A DNA stretch of 64,000 bases from Candidatus Melainabacteria bacterium (GCA_027451745.1 DAIDIP010000006.1:62001-126000), one strand, 5' to 3'. Positions 27,201-34,760 are shown, numbered from the stretch's first letter. A program made the numbers and translations. Notes: generated from the sequence alone by a model not told the origin.

Positions 27201-27730
27201 ATAGAAGCAGCTATGATGATCTTATCGTCACAAGTCAAAATTCGCCTCCTGTAGCAGGTTTCAAAGAAAAAGTGGAGGCTGAACTAGATAAGCAATCAGA
27301 TGAAGTTATAGCCGAACTAAGAAATCGAAATACTAAAATTGTTCTTGGTCATAATCTTGGTGCTTTAGGATTTCCCGGTTACGAAGAATATTCTGGAATG
27401 ACCCAATACACCCTGAATAAAGTATACATAGCTTGTGGTTCTATGCCTACACACTTCGAAGAAGAATATATCCCCAGGGCTTTGAATCATGAATTAGGAC
27501 ATCTACTTTTAAATACTGGCAATGAAGGTTCTGCCGAAATTTATGGTGCGAAAATGTCAGGACATGCTGCTTACAGTAACACAACATTAGAAGATCAAAA
27601 ACAATTTCAGTTATTACAAAATAATGGCAAATTTTTCAACGACATAATTGGCTTGATCAATAGTAAAAATTACAGTCGCAGTCCTAATGGTAATCGACGA
27701 GGATTATTTGCACTGAACGAAAAAGACTAA
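24248..27730 (+). CDS. giant CAP-domain protein with YD-like repeats and C-terminal zincin domain
   Basis: The protein has 1160 residues. Residues 1-120 are polar and disordered-looking and lack a signal peptide; about 120-220 hold a small globular segment; about 280-350 are Pro/Gln-rich. About 360-740 are Gly/Asp/Asn-rich beta-repeats resembling RHS/YD-type sequence (NGNVTFNDITKG, FDTEGRFDKISAG). Residues about 800-935 form a CAP/SCP domain (FEQAVRDRVNVYRSQYRLPP, GHYGG near residue 850, ASPGHVDCILNP). The C-terminus has a zinc-protease motif HELGH at 1081-1085 after KIVLGHNLGALGF, in the style of anthrax lethal factor-like zincins. No Shine-Dalgarno is evident. The organisation suggests an exported or injected effector, or an envelope protein; export route and target are unknown. 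Confidence 0.75.
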   Translation: MNKYDEQINMGDIVSPRDRDLPQEAGPNPQVNDEVYRLRRDGNSFSSSGNGGAAAGRPSSDRIPGTNNSLDRQQSPFARNDTKNPIDISGDLQYGSHLQGRDRQSFETALKALHSGNFGDMRQFLPNGTNPMSTRTALALDATLKSKGLTPYVTSNGRDQQFIVSLSDSNVGIRSTIEPDKITQDHVTINHLGMFKRARQVDPVVYASNDPSKIQSLSRTIKQRITGKQESVQPTSEVRTNIPVRTDSPTSNRPVSIENKAAAHPKEGQASEVVLPKKNLQPVKPTQAQDLRSSEVQTRAKGETLPSGFRAALDILPLDRGSDLPQTGELPQGVFAPVQPKEIPLPKELANGKAGVDLHNMVEVSYPVGKLEIGYNKAGEQVLIRSGDGTTQIKLGKKDLTRLGVSSNKTGWYQKNNETGKYQKALDGTRFNESDKSYITHNNSDHAKLWKQDGSVIDGKINASGAFVQIDSTGNPKLIVRADNSQIMAYSTQTDKDTNNHKTIDKIEEITADGHRSLWTKEGDKFVNRADNGNVIGERKDFALHQNGNVTFNDITKGKTDGNTIVRGDGTTILTGEGKPQYEFDTEGRFDKISAGNITRQYSYAGQTTKLDKITVQDNNRYPDLTFTHNRSQSGEWTATDNYGRAWSAYQGVHHLDQSTGQYTVENQIGNGYSQQRVFQTSHADGKTEFQRLTFNLDGTTSVKQFNSQGTVIGEHQANPKDKALNNLVTAWQDTQSIQNNPKSEHKHAELQSKKPQDTPTKEIAQKNNSPTTHETAVNQALQKLADIKINDEAKMEALRETEFEQAVRDRVNVYRSQYRLPPLQFDAATKIAAMVASTNQAQSGALGHYGGTQGWDSPAARLQQINRQSPFGYIENAYQGPADAVRAVDNWMASPGHVDCILNPNAQLIGVAYSGQFATMSVSRGEPIAPVLARNESSKDIQTVQNIRPEDQISHTHTVSHKETHELAKEVAKESDKQNTKSVDRSSYDDLIVTSQNSPPVAGFKEKVEAELDKQSDEVIAELRNRNTKIVLGHNLGALGFPGYEEYSGMTQYTLNKVYIACGSMPTHFEEEYIPRALNHELGHLLLNTGNEGSAEIYGAKMSGHAAYSNTTLEDQKQFQLLQNNGKFFNDIIGLINSKNYSRSPNGNRRGLFALNEKD

Positions 27731-27749
27731 AAAAGGAAATAATTCTTAC

Positions 27750-28433
27750 TCATGGCAAAACTGCATTTAGTCTTTGTTGATAGGATGCTCTCACTAATTG
27801 TTGTGTTTCTGACAATTCTTCATTGATAGCATGAATTTTTACTTGGGCTTTTCGATTAATATTATCAACAATTGAATCATAATCAGGATTAGGTACGCGG
27901 TCAGCACAGTCATCAATAGGATCATATTGATAAATTTCCTTAGGAACATTTGCAATGTTTGCCTTCGCATCATTATTTATTGTGTCAATTCTCTCTTGTG
28001 CTTCCCTGCTATGTCTATTAAGCACATGATTCTCTTCCTCTGAAATTCTTTTTGCTTCGTCAGAATCGGCTGTTGTTAATTGTCCAGGACTAGGATAGCT
28101 TGAAGGACTTGGATTAGTCTGAGAATTAGATATAGCTTGTAATGCCATTTCAGAATATGATTTGATTGCTGGATCTTTGGTCAATCTGATACAACAATTG
28201 TATTCTGAAGCAGCCTCAGATAATCTGTTCAATCTGCAGTAAGCATTGGCTAAATAATAATGCGCTGTGTCATCTTCAGGATCCCGCTCTATAATTTGAG
28301 ATCCAATTAAAATAGTTTGCTCAAAATTGCCGTAATTGTATGCCAAAACCTCATCTTTCAATTGATAATTAGCCGCCCAGCATCGCTGATCTAAAAGCAT
28401 CATGAAAAAAAATAAAAATACTAATAGTCGCAT
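27750..28433 (-). CDS. secreted TPR-containing protein of unknown function
   Basis: This 227-residue protein has a clear signal peptide (LLVFLFFFMMLL, likely cut after CWA). About two TPR-like helix pairs follow (YNYGNFEQTILIGSQIIERD, then AHYYLANAYCRLNRLSEAAS). The second half is polar and helical with repeated Ala/Asn-Arg-Lys stretches, maybe coiled coil. A strong GGTAGGAG site precedes the ATG. It lies tail to tail with the CAP-zincin gene, 19 bases apart, and may act in the envelope. I cannot name a specific family. Confidence 0.7.
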   Translation of the reverse strand: MRLLVFLFFFMMLLDQRCWAANYQLKDEVLAYNYGNFEQTILIGSQIIERDPEDDTAHYYLANAYCRLNRLSEAASEYNCCIRLTKDPAIKSYSEMALQAISNSQTNPSPSSYPSPGQLTTADSDEAKRISEEENHVLNRHSREAQERIDTINNDAKANIANVPKEIYQYDPIDDCADRVPNPDYDSIVDNINRKAQVKIHAINEELSETQQLVRASYQQRLNAVLP

Positions 28434-28537
28434 TATTTCTCCTACCTATTCAAACGAATCTTGAAAATAACTTCACTGCAAGTGCTTTTTCACCGGTACC
28501 AAATGACGGCAAGAAGGCTATGGGGCTACCAATTAAG

Positions 28538-28795
28538 CTATTCATCTACTTCTACAGCAACGTTTATATTTTCGCCTAAAACAAAAGTTTCGACTACAAC
28601 ATTCCCGTTAGTCGAACGTTTTAAAATTTCAACTTTTTGCTCAGCAGCAGATAAAAACTTTTCACATTCATTACTTAATTTCATGCCGCGTTCAAATAAA
28701 GCAAGCGCCTTTTCGATGGGTATATCACTATCTAATTGCCCAACTACTTTTTCTAACTCTGCTAAAGTACTAGCAAAATCTGTGCTTTTACTCAT
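28538..28795 (-). CDS. xseB: exodeoxyribonuclease VII small subunit
   Basis: The 85 residues match XseB: FASTLAELEKVVGQLDSDI followed by ALALFERGMKLSNECEKFL, the two-helix core, and a C-terminal tail. Several small subunits wrap around the helical arm of XseA to form exonuclease VII, which degrades single-stranded DNA from both ends. Its ATG overlaps the xseA stop (ATGA on the minus strand), with AAGGAG in the xseA end as its ribosome binding site. Confidence 0.94.
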   Translation of the reverse strand: MSKSTDFASTLAELEKVVGQLDSDIPIEKALALFERGMKLSNECEKFLSAAEQKVEILKRSTNGNVVVETFVLGENINVAVEVDE

Positions 28796-30126
28796 ATATT
28801 CTCCTTATTTTTATAAACAGAATCTTTATAGACAATCTTCTTATAAACACTATCGGTCGTGTGTTCATCATCTTTTTCTGTCCAAGTAGAAATTGATTTT
28901 TCTACTTTTACAATCAATTTTCCTTCAGTCAACAATATTTCCAAAACATCGCCTGCTTTACATTGCGATGCTTGACGCACTACTTTGCCATCAGTTTTTC
29001 TGGTCAAAGAAAAACCTCTATTCAATACTGCCATTGGTCCAAGGTTTTGTAATTTTTCAAAATTACGCTTCCAATTAAAATGGCTTGCCGTTAAAATTTT
29101 TTCCATAGTAGTCATTAGTCGATCTTGCAAATTTAAAATTTGCAAGCGATGATTTTGTAGACGATGTTGATAATTATCCAAAAACCTAATGGGGTTCAGT
29201 TGAGCTAATTGGTGTCGAGACAAAAGCAATTTTTCTTTTATTGATCTATCCAATACATTTTGCAAAGCCAGCCATTTTTCTGTTAACTCATTCTTTCCTC
29301 TGGCTACCAGCTCTGCTGCTGCTGTAGGAGTAGGGGCTCGCATATCAGCTACAAGATCGCAAATAGTAATATCTGTTTCGTGACCTATTCCAGAGATCAC
29401 CGGCACTACAGAGCCAACAATTGCTCTTGCCACAGCTTCAGTATTAAAAGCCCAAAGATCTTCTATTGAACCTCCACCTCGAACTACCAAAATTACTTCT
29501 ATATCTGGATATTGTCCTAAGCTTTCAATTGCTTGTGCTATCTCCTGCTCACTACCTTCCCCTTGCACTCGACACGGAGAAATCAACACGCTTACTGATC
29601 GATTACGCCGAGCCAATGCACTAAGAATGTCTTGTATAGCTGCTCCTACTGGACTAGTTACTACTCCTATTTTTTTTGGCATGAGTGGAATTGCTCTTTT
29701 ACGTTCTGGAGCAAGCAGTCCTTCAGCCTCTAATTTGTTTTTTAATTGCTCAAAAGCTAACTGCCAATCACCAATGCCAACTGGCTCTAAAGTACTGACA
29801 ATCATTTGGTAAGCGCCCCGAGGAGGATAAACACTTAAGCGTCCTCTAGCCACAACCATCAATCCATCTTCTAGACGAAATTTGATTGATTGATTAGCAT
29901 TTTTAAAAGCTACACATGGGAGAGTTGCTTCTTTATCTTTGAGTGAAAAATACCAATGCCCAGATGGATATATTTTAGCATTGCTGATTTCACCAACAAT
30001 ATATATATCTATAAATTCGTCTTCCAAAACCGAACGAATTTGTGAGGTCAACTGTGAAACAGTTAACACTCGATGAAGTCCAATACTTTCTTGCAGACTA
30101 AACAAAAGACCTGTTACCTTTGACAA
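28792..30126 (-). CDS. xseA: exodeoxyribonuclease VII large subunit
   Basis: This catalytic subunit has 444 residues, the family's normal length. It has an N-terminal OB-fold (LTVSQLTSQIRSVLEDEF, VGEISNAKIYPSGHWYFSLK) that binds single-stranded DNA. The central nuclease domain has RGGGSIEDLWAFNTEAVARA and SGIGHETDITICD, and a long helical arm follows (residues about 265-370). The C-terminus ends with the GDVLEILLTEGKLIVKVEK strand set. It works in DNA repair with XseB, encoded next in the same operon. Its start faces a 284-base divergent promoter region shared with the RecB-like gene. Confidence 0.96.
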   Translation of the reverse strand: MSKVTGLLFSLQESIGLHRVLTVSQLTSQIRSVLEDEFIDIYIVGEISNAKIYPSGHWYFSLKDKEATLPCVAFKNANQSIKFRLEDGLMVVARGRLSVYPPRGAYQMIVSTLEPVGIGDWQLAFEQLKNKLEAEGLLAPERKRAIPLMPKKIGVVTSPVGAAIQDILSALARRNRSVSVLISPCRVQGEGSEQEIAQAIESLGQYPDIEVILVVRGGGSIEDLWAFNTEAVARAIVGSVVPVISGIGHETDITICDLVADMRAPTPTAAAELVARGKNELTEKWLALQNVLDRSIKEKLLLSRHQLAQLNPIRFLDNYQHRLQNHRLQILNLQDRLMTTMEKILTASHFNWKRNFEKLQNLGPMAVLNRGFSLTRKTDGKVVRQASQCKAGDVLEILLTEGKLIVKVEKSISTWTEKDDEHTTDSVYKKIVYKDSVYKNKENI

Positions 30127-30175
30127 CTGTAAGGGCTTGCCTTATCAGTCTGTCAGATTTTCTTTCAAATTTCAT

Positions 30176-30238
30176 TTGACTATCCAACCTGTCATACTAT
30201 ATATTAGTATGACATACAAAAGTAGGGTATCAACCCTA
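30176..30238 (+). promoter_or_regulatory. promoter with overlapping operator-like dyads
   Basis: TTGACT (30176-30181) and TATATT (30200-30205), 18 bases apart, are a fair sigma-70-type promoter toward the gene at 30411. A perfect 10-base inverted repeat, TGTCATACTA and TAGTATGACA (30190-30199 and 30205-30214, 5 bases between), covers the -10 box. A second dyad TAGGGT/ACCCTA follows at 30223-30238. Such placement is typical of repressor sites. The predicted leader before the ATG is about 200 bases. Between 30380 and 30398 the triplet-pair AGTAGA is repeated three times. Confidence 0.45.
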
Positions 30239-30410
30239 ACATAGTTTCCTAAATAAGCTTATTCAGCGCTGGACGCAATAAGTTGTTTTAAATGCGGCAA
30301 TTTTAGTTATAGCTCAGCGTTATACGGGCTTAGCTTTGGCCATACATATACTTGGCTAGCATTGGAAATAAGTAAAAAAAGTAGAAGTAGAAGTAGAAAA
30401 GGAATACACA

Positions 30411-31229
30411 ATGCACAAGACCCTATACACCCCCACCATGATCGATACTTTTCGCGCTTGCAGCAAAGCTTACAAACTAGCATTCTTACAGAATGACATA
30501 GAAAGTGTGAGTCTTTCCTTTATATGCAAACAGTTCTTGTTGCGGGTAGTTTCTCAAATAAACAAAGGCAAAATTACTACAGTCAGTCAATTACAAAAAT
30601 ATATGGGACAGTATTGGCCAGCTGATCAATTAGATAGTTCATCCAATCGTGAAGACGTAACAAAAGCATTTTTATATGTCTATAAAACTCTTTTGCGTTA
30701 TTTAGCTAAGCCCTATCGTCCAGCTGGTAGCCGTATAGTTGGAGTTGCACTCAATATCCGTGCCCGCATTCCTCAGGCAAAAGTTTATATAGAAGATACT
30801 TTCGATTTAATAGTTTGGTATCCAAATGAACAAAAACTGGAATTTGTCGATTTCACTATGCAACCATTAAAAAATTCCGACCCAGCCTGGCCCAGCACCA
30901 CAGTTTTAGTAAAAAAATATCTGGCTGAAAAACTAAAAAGCCGCTGGCCTTATAAAAAACTTTCCATCCGAACCGAACGCCTTGGTTTGCAAGACTATAC
31001 TCCCATTATTACTAATACAGAAGAATCCATTTTTAGACTGCATTGGACAGAACTAGTAAAAAGCTTGGAACAAATGCAGGTTCTAGAAAACCAAGAAATG
31101 GAAGGAAAAGGTTCTAAAAAAGCTTTGTGGCATCAATCTCATGAATGTCGTCATTGTCAAACAATTATGTCCCGCTTGAAAAAACAACAATTTCTGCTTG
31201 AAACAGACGAGCATTATATGAGTGCTTAA
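30411..31229 (+). CDS. RecB/Cas4-like PD-(D/E)XK superfamily protein, probably degenerate
   Basis: The 272 residues resemble the RecB-like nuclease domain with iron-sulfur Cys: YTPTMIDTFRACSKAYKLAF at the N-terminus (Cys17) and HECRHCQTIMSR at the C-terminus. The core strand region reads FDLIVWYPNEQKLEFVDFTM where active members have D...(E/D)-x-K; the catalytic Lys is not visible, and only three of the usual four cluster Cys are seen. The protein may bind DNA without cutting, or the motif may lie elsewhere. It has its own dyad-covered promoter and is divergent from xseAB, which hints at a DNA repair role. Confidence 0.55.
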   Translation: MHKTLYTPTMIDTFRACSKAYKLAFLQNDIESVSLSFICKQFLLRVVSQINKGKITTVSQLQKYMGQYWPADQLDSSSNREDVTKAFLYVYKTLLRYLAKPYRPAGSRIVGVALNIRARIPQAKVYIEDTFDLIVWYPNEQKLEFVDFTMQPLKNSDPAWPSTTVLVKKYLAEKLKSRWPYKKLSIRTERLGLQDYTPIITNTEESIFRLHWTELVKSLEQMQVLENQEMEGKGSKKALWHQSHECRHCQTIMSRLKKQQFLLETDEHYMSA

Positions 31230-31264
31230 GTCTTTCAAGTCAGTCTTTTTTGTTTATCCATTAG

Positions 31265-31331
31265 CTATAATTGGCTTTAATTATAGACTAGAGTCTAGTT
31301 CACAGAACATGGACTAGGACAGTCTGACTGT
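31265..31331. promoter_or_regulatory. three successive dyads before the ferritin-like gene
   Basis: Within 67 bases there are three perfect inverted repeats: CTATAATT/AATTATAG (31265-31286), ACTAGA-G-TCTAGT (31287-31299) and ACAGTC-T-GACTGT (31319-31331). The last ends 23 bases before the ATG at 31355. Their tight spacing suggests an operator array, perhaps for a metal- or redox-responsive regulator given the gene downstream. The first could also help end transcription of the gene before it, but no T-run follows. Confidence 0.42.
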
Positions 31332-31354
31332 TAAATTCGATTTTTGAGGTTGAT

Positions 31355-31798
31355 ATGGATAAAGAAAAAGTACTTGCCGCTCTAAATTTAGATCTCGAGC
31401 ACGAGATGACTTCCATAGTGCGTTATTTGCACCATTCATTTATTGTCTCTGGTCCAATCCGCGCCCCTTTAGTGTCTATGTTCAGGCAAATGGCGACCGA
31501 TTCTATGCAACATGCCATCAAAGTTGGTGAGAAAATAACTGCCCTTGGTGGACATCCGTCTGTCAAGATCCAAGAAATTTATGAACCAGGTGATCAATCT
31601 ATTATTGACATGCTAAAAGAAAATTTGGAAGCAGAGAAGCATCATTTGACCCTTTACGAGAAACAATTGGATCTCGTAAAAGACAATACGCCACTACGCT
31701 TGATGCTCGAACAAGTGGTCGTTGAAGAATCAGCTCATATAGAAGAACTAGAAATGTATCTTCGCAATGATGCCACTGCTGTCGGAGCAAAAAAATAA
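31355..31798 (+). CDS. ferritin-like (bacterioferritin/Dps-type) protein
   Basis: This 147-residue four-helix bundle resembles bacterioferritin. Candidate di-iron ligands are Glu15/Glu17 in LDLEHEMTSIVRY, His53 in DSMQHAIKVGEKI, Glu94 in LEAEKHHL, and Glu125 with His128 in EESAHIEELE. The bridging Glu usually found just before the helix-B His is Ser here, with Asp49 next to it, so the iron site may be altered. The heme-binding Met of bacterioferritin is not obvious. Likely roles are iron storage or peroxide handling. Three dyads lie directly upstream, which suggests regulated expression. Confidence 0.78.
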   Translation: MDKEKVLAALNLDLEHEMTSIVRYLHHSFIVSGPIRAPLVSMFRQMATDSMQHAIKVGEKITALGGHPSVKIQEIYEPGDQSIIDMLKENLEAEKHHLTLYEKQLDLVKDNTPLRLMLEQVVVEESAHIEELEMYLRNDATAVGAKK

Positions 31799-31943
31799 CC
31801 AGATCTTTTTGCACCCTATTGCTTTAAGCAAATCTTTAGCTATAATTCTAAGGTCGCCACCATCAGTGGAGGCCTTTATTTTAAACTTATGAGCATATGT
31901 ACTATTGAAAGTTAGTTCAATATCGTTTTGGAGGTAAATCACT

Positions 31944-32348
31944 GTGCCTGAAGCTATGAAAAATGTATCCCACTCAGGGAGCAATCTAGGGCTGGATGGA
32001 TTTGAGCAAATTTTCGATGAACCAAATGGACTGGAGTCTCTCACCACTTCTGGTGGCTTACCAAATCAAGAACAGCTAGAAAAACTTTTAGGTAGACTTA
32101 CCGAACTCATTGCTTTTAGCGTTGACCAGCGTGTTGAAAATGCCCGTATGGCTGGCCAATTGATAGAAAACCAAAGACAATTAGTCGCCACACAGCAAAT
32201 ACTCATCCGTTTAATGGAAAAATCTATTGAATTAACCAAGCATATTTCAACTATCGAAGAAAAACTTCCTTTGATATTCGAATTACCTAAACTAGTAGAC
32301 AGCATTAGAGACAGGCTTATCCATATCGAGGGCATTGATATAGACTAA
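31944..32348 (+). CDS. small coiled-coil protein of unknown function
   Basis: The 134 residues start at GTG with GGAGGT eight bases upstream. The first 40 residues are polar and flexible; from about residue 45 to the end the sequence forms long amphipathic helices with heptad-like hydrophobics (LLGRLTELIAFSVDQRVE, QQILIRLMEKSIELTKHIST). There is no membrane segment or signal peptide. It probably forms a coiled-coil oligomer. I do not recognise the family. Confidence 0.6.
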   Translation: MPEAMKNVSHSGSNLGLDGFEQIFDEPNGLESLTTSGGLPNQEQLEKLLGRLTELIAFSVDQRVENARMAGQLIENQRQLVATQQILIRLMEKSIELTKHISTIEEKLPLIFELPKLVDSIRDRLIHIEGIDID

Positions 32349-32529
32349 GTCTATATATCGCAGTTACAAAGCAAAATCTTAGCAAAAATTAATATCAGTG
32401 CAAATAATAGCATTATTCTGCCATCCTTCAAGCATAATAACGCCCGAAACACCCAACCTGCATTGGTTTTAGCCAATCAATAGAACTCTGATTGAAAGAA
32501 AAAATACTTTGAAGTTTTTGCTTTTTTTA

Positions 32530-32543
32530 GACAACAGGTTGTC
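32530..32543. promoter_or_regulatory. short perfect dyad upstream of the His-rich membrane protein
   Basis: GACAAC-AG-GTTGTC is a perfect 6-2-6 inverted repeat about 75 bases before the start at 32619. A regulator-binding role is possible but unproven. I see nothing else in the 270-base gap 32349-32618. Confidence 0.3.
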
Positions 32544-32618
32544 AGCCGATCTTTTCATGCATTAAGACTGGCCTTACTATAGTGCTTGCGATAGTCCCTT
32601 CTCTAAATGGAGTCTTAG

Positions 32619-33359
32619 GTGAGCATGACGCACGCAAATGGTGGAAGTCATCATGCTGGAAATCATCATAGTGGGCATTCCGTCCATAGTGCCAGCCAAT
32701 CTGGACATCACAATTTAAACATTGGAAATCTCTCCAATGGCAACATGCTTGGCGGCAATTACCAATACTGGAATCTTGCCAATTTCATGGAAGGACTAAA
32801 AGTAAATACAGGTATTCGCTTTGCTGTACTTTTTATTGCTTTTGCTGGTTGGCTCTATGTAATTTATTGGATTCGTCATCATGAGCCCTTCATTAATCAA
32901 ATGATTGGCACCCAAACCAGCCTTGCCCCAACTGCTGCCCAAGATAAATCTATGGTTGCTGCTATACGAAACGTTTTTCCTTGGAGAACTTCACCGAGTA
33001 TGGGTGAACTTTACGTCCCCTCCCCTGAAGTAAAAAAAGATTCCAGAGAAATTACAAAAATGTCGCCCACCCCAAGCTATGTTGAAAATAGAATGATATT
33101 TGGACCAGGTCAAGCTATCTCTGCCCCGCTTGAATCAACTAGACCAAATTTTGATGATCGCTTTGGTTCACCAGTGAACGAACAAGTAAATTACACTCAA
33201 AACGGTAATTCATTTATGGAGCCAATTAATCCAAACTCAGCTAGCTTTGGCTTTTCTAATGGCAGTAACATAGATCCAAATTTTGCTTATCAACAAAACT
33301 ATCAAATACAAGTAAAGCCTAGACCAAATGATCTCCTTAGAACTGTCGTAACACGCTAA
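32619..33359 (+). CDS. single-pass membrane protein with His/Asn-rich N-terminus, unknown function
   Basis: The 246 residues divide into a His/Gly/Ser/Asn-rich stretch (about residues 1-50, with HHAGNHHSGHSVHSASQSGH), one hydrophobic helix near residues 66-88 (FAVLFIAFAGWLYVIYWI), and a polar, Pro/Asn-rich tail of about 155 residues. The His-rich part might bind metal. The GTG at 32619 has GGAG six bases upstream; the ATG two codons later (32625) is equally possible. I recognise no family. Confidence 0.6.
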   Translation: MSMTHANGGSHHAGNHHSGHSVHSASQSGHHNLNIGNLSNGNMLGGNYQYWNLANFMEGLKVNTGIRFAVLFIAFAGWLYVIYWIRHHEPFINQMIGTQTSLAPTAAQDKSMVAAIRNVFPWRTSPSMGELYVPSPEVKKDSREITKMSPTPSYVENRMIFGPGQAISAPLESTRPNFDDRFGSPVNEQVNYTQNGNSFMEPINPNSASFGFSNGSNIDPNFAYQQNYQIQVKPRPNDLLRTVVTR

Positions 33360-33738
33360 ACATTTATTACTTGAATACTCAAAAATTCAGGCACTCAAAA
33401 GGCTTTTCCATATTCCTGTCTGGCCTCAAATAATGCTGCCTGTAATACCAATCAATTCTAAGCTTGCCTCTATAGAACGATCCGAAAGTCTGGCTTCTGC
33501 TTTATCAACTGTTAGGTCACGTATACAAGTCTGAGCTATTTAAATCCCTATGTTTGCTTGAAGTAAAAACATTAATCCGTTTATTGAGATTGGCAATTTT
33601 TCCTATCATTTGACGATTTTATAAAACATGATTATTAAGTTAAGTCCCTTCAAAATTCGACAATACTACCCTAACAAGCCTAATTGTTTAGTAAAATGAA
33701 ATCTCAGTTCAGTTTTATAGTAGGAATATTTTACTCTA
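33360..33738. other. 379-base intergenic gap
   Basis: This stretch lies between the membrane protein and the ferredoxin-NADP reductase gene. I see no convincing ORF, hairpin terminator, riboswitch-like leader or repeat. The promoter of the downstream gene must lie here, but no clear -35/-10 pair stands out. Confidence 0.5.
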
Positions 33739-34731
33739 ATGGACGTTTTTGACATTATTATTATTGGTGGCGGTCCTACTGGTTTATTTGGAAGTTTTTA
33801 TGCAGGTCTTCGTGGACTAAAGACCAAAGTAATAGATGTGCTACCAGAAATGGGTGGTCAGCTAAGCGCCCTTTATCCAGAAAAATATGTTTATGACGTC
33901 GCCGGACATCCAAAAATTTTGGCTAAAGATCTAGCAAAAAATCTTGCCACACAGTCTCAATTATTTAAACCAATGGTCTGCTTGGGTGAAAAGGTCACAG
34001 ACTTAGTATGGATGCAAAATGAATCTGTCTGGCAAATTAAAACAGACAAATCATCCGATCATTACACCAAAGCAATCCTTCTAGCTTTAGGCGCCGGCGC
34101 ATGTGTACCTAAGAAGCTTGATATCGACTACAATCACGCCTTCGACAATAACTGTATCTTTTATGCTGTTAAAAACAAAGACTATTTTAGGGACAAAAAT
34201 GTTCTCATCATAGGCGGTGGAGACTCTGCTGTCGACTGGGCAAACGAATTTTCTGCTCATTCAAAACATGTTACTCTAATCCACCGTCGCGATCAGTTTC
34301 GTGCTGTACAAACTTCAGTTGAAGAAATGGCTAAGAATAAAGTGGATGTAAAAACATTCTACGAATTGAAAGAGATTCAGGGTAATGGTCAAGTCGAAAA
34401 CGTAGTTATTTTTGATAATCGCACTGGCAAAGAAGAAACCATCCCTATAGACGCAATATTAATAAGCATTGGCTTTGTAATCAACCTCGACTTCCTCAAG
34501 AGCTGGGGATTAAAAATGGATGTTAATGCTATTAGCGTCAATGAAAAAATGGAAACCAATCTGGCAGGCGTCTATGCCGCTGGTGACATCTGCTCACACC
34601 CTGCCAAACTGAAATTAATTGCCACTGGTGCAGCTGAAGCAGCTACTGCGGTCAATTTTGCCGTTACTTATATCAATCCATCAGCTAAAGCATTTCCTGG
34701 ACACAGCTCTAATCTTAATTTGAGCATCTAG
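33739..34731 (+). CDS. ferredoxin-NADP+ reductase type 2
   Basis: This flavoprotein of 330 residues is thioredoxin-reductase-like but lacks the redox CxxC. It matches type 2 FNRs (YumC-like): the FAD motif IIGGGPTGLFGSFYAG, then ALYPEKYVYDVAGHPKILAK, the NADP-binding LIIGGGDSAVDWANEF, and the second FAD site VYAAGDICSHPAK. It passes electrons between ferredoxin (or flavodoxin) and NADP(H). It is alone in its transcription direction with long gaps on both sides, so it is probably monocistronic. Confidence 0.93.
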   Translation: MDVFDIIIIGGGPTGLFGSFYAGLRGLKTKVIDVLPEMGGQLSALYPEKYVYDVAGHPKILAKDLAKNLATQSQLFKPMVCLGEKVTDLVWMQNESVWQIKTDKSSDHYTKAILLALGAGACVPKKLDIDYNHAFDNNCIFYAVKNKDYFRDKNVLIIGGGDSAVDWANEFSAHSKHVTLIHRRDQFRAVQTSVEEMAKNKVDVKTFYELKEIQGNGQVENVVIFDNRTGKEETIPIDAILISIGFVINLDFLKSWGLKMDVNAISVNEKMETNLAGVYAAGDICSHPAKLKLIATGAAEAATAVNFAVTYINPSAKAFPGHSSNLNLSI

Positions 34732-34741
34732 CCAACTGCAT

Positions 34742-34760
34742 AGCAGCGCCTGTTTAGAAT
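34742..34760. repeat. possible remnant of the GC-rich repeat end
   Basis: AGCAGCGCCTGTTTAGAAT matches the segment at 50656-50675 (AGCAGCGCCTATTTATGAAT) except for one substitution and one extra base. It lies in the gap between the reductase and dcd. With a match this short, chance is possible. Confidence 0.3.

Noticed and set aside
28461-28889. A 142-codon + strand ORF over xseB and the end of xseA.
   Set aside because: It is antisense to two well-supported genes and its translation has no family-like features.
30380-30398. Three AGTAGA repeats before the gene at 30411, considered as a phase-variable tract.
   Set aside because: Only three units and outside the coding region; too short to argue for slippage control.
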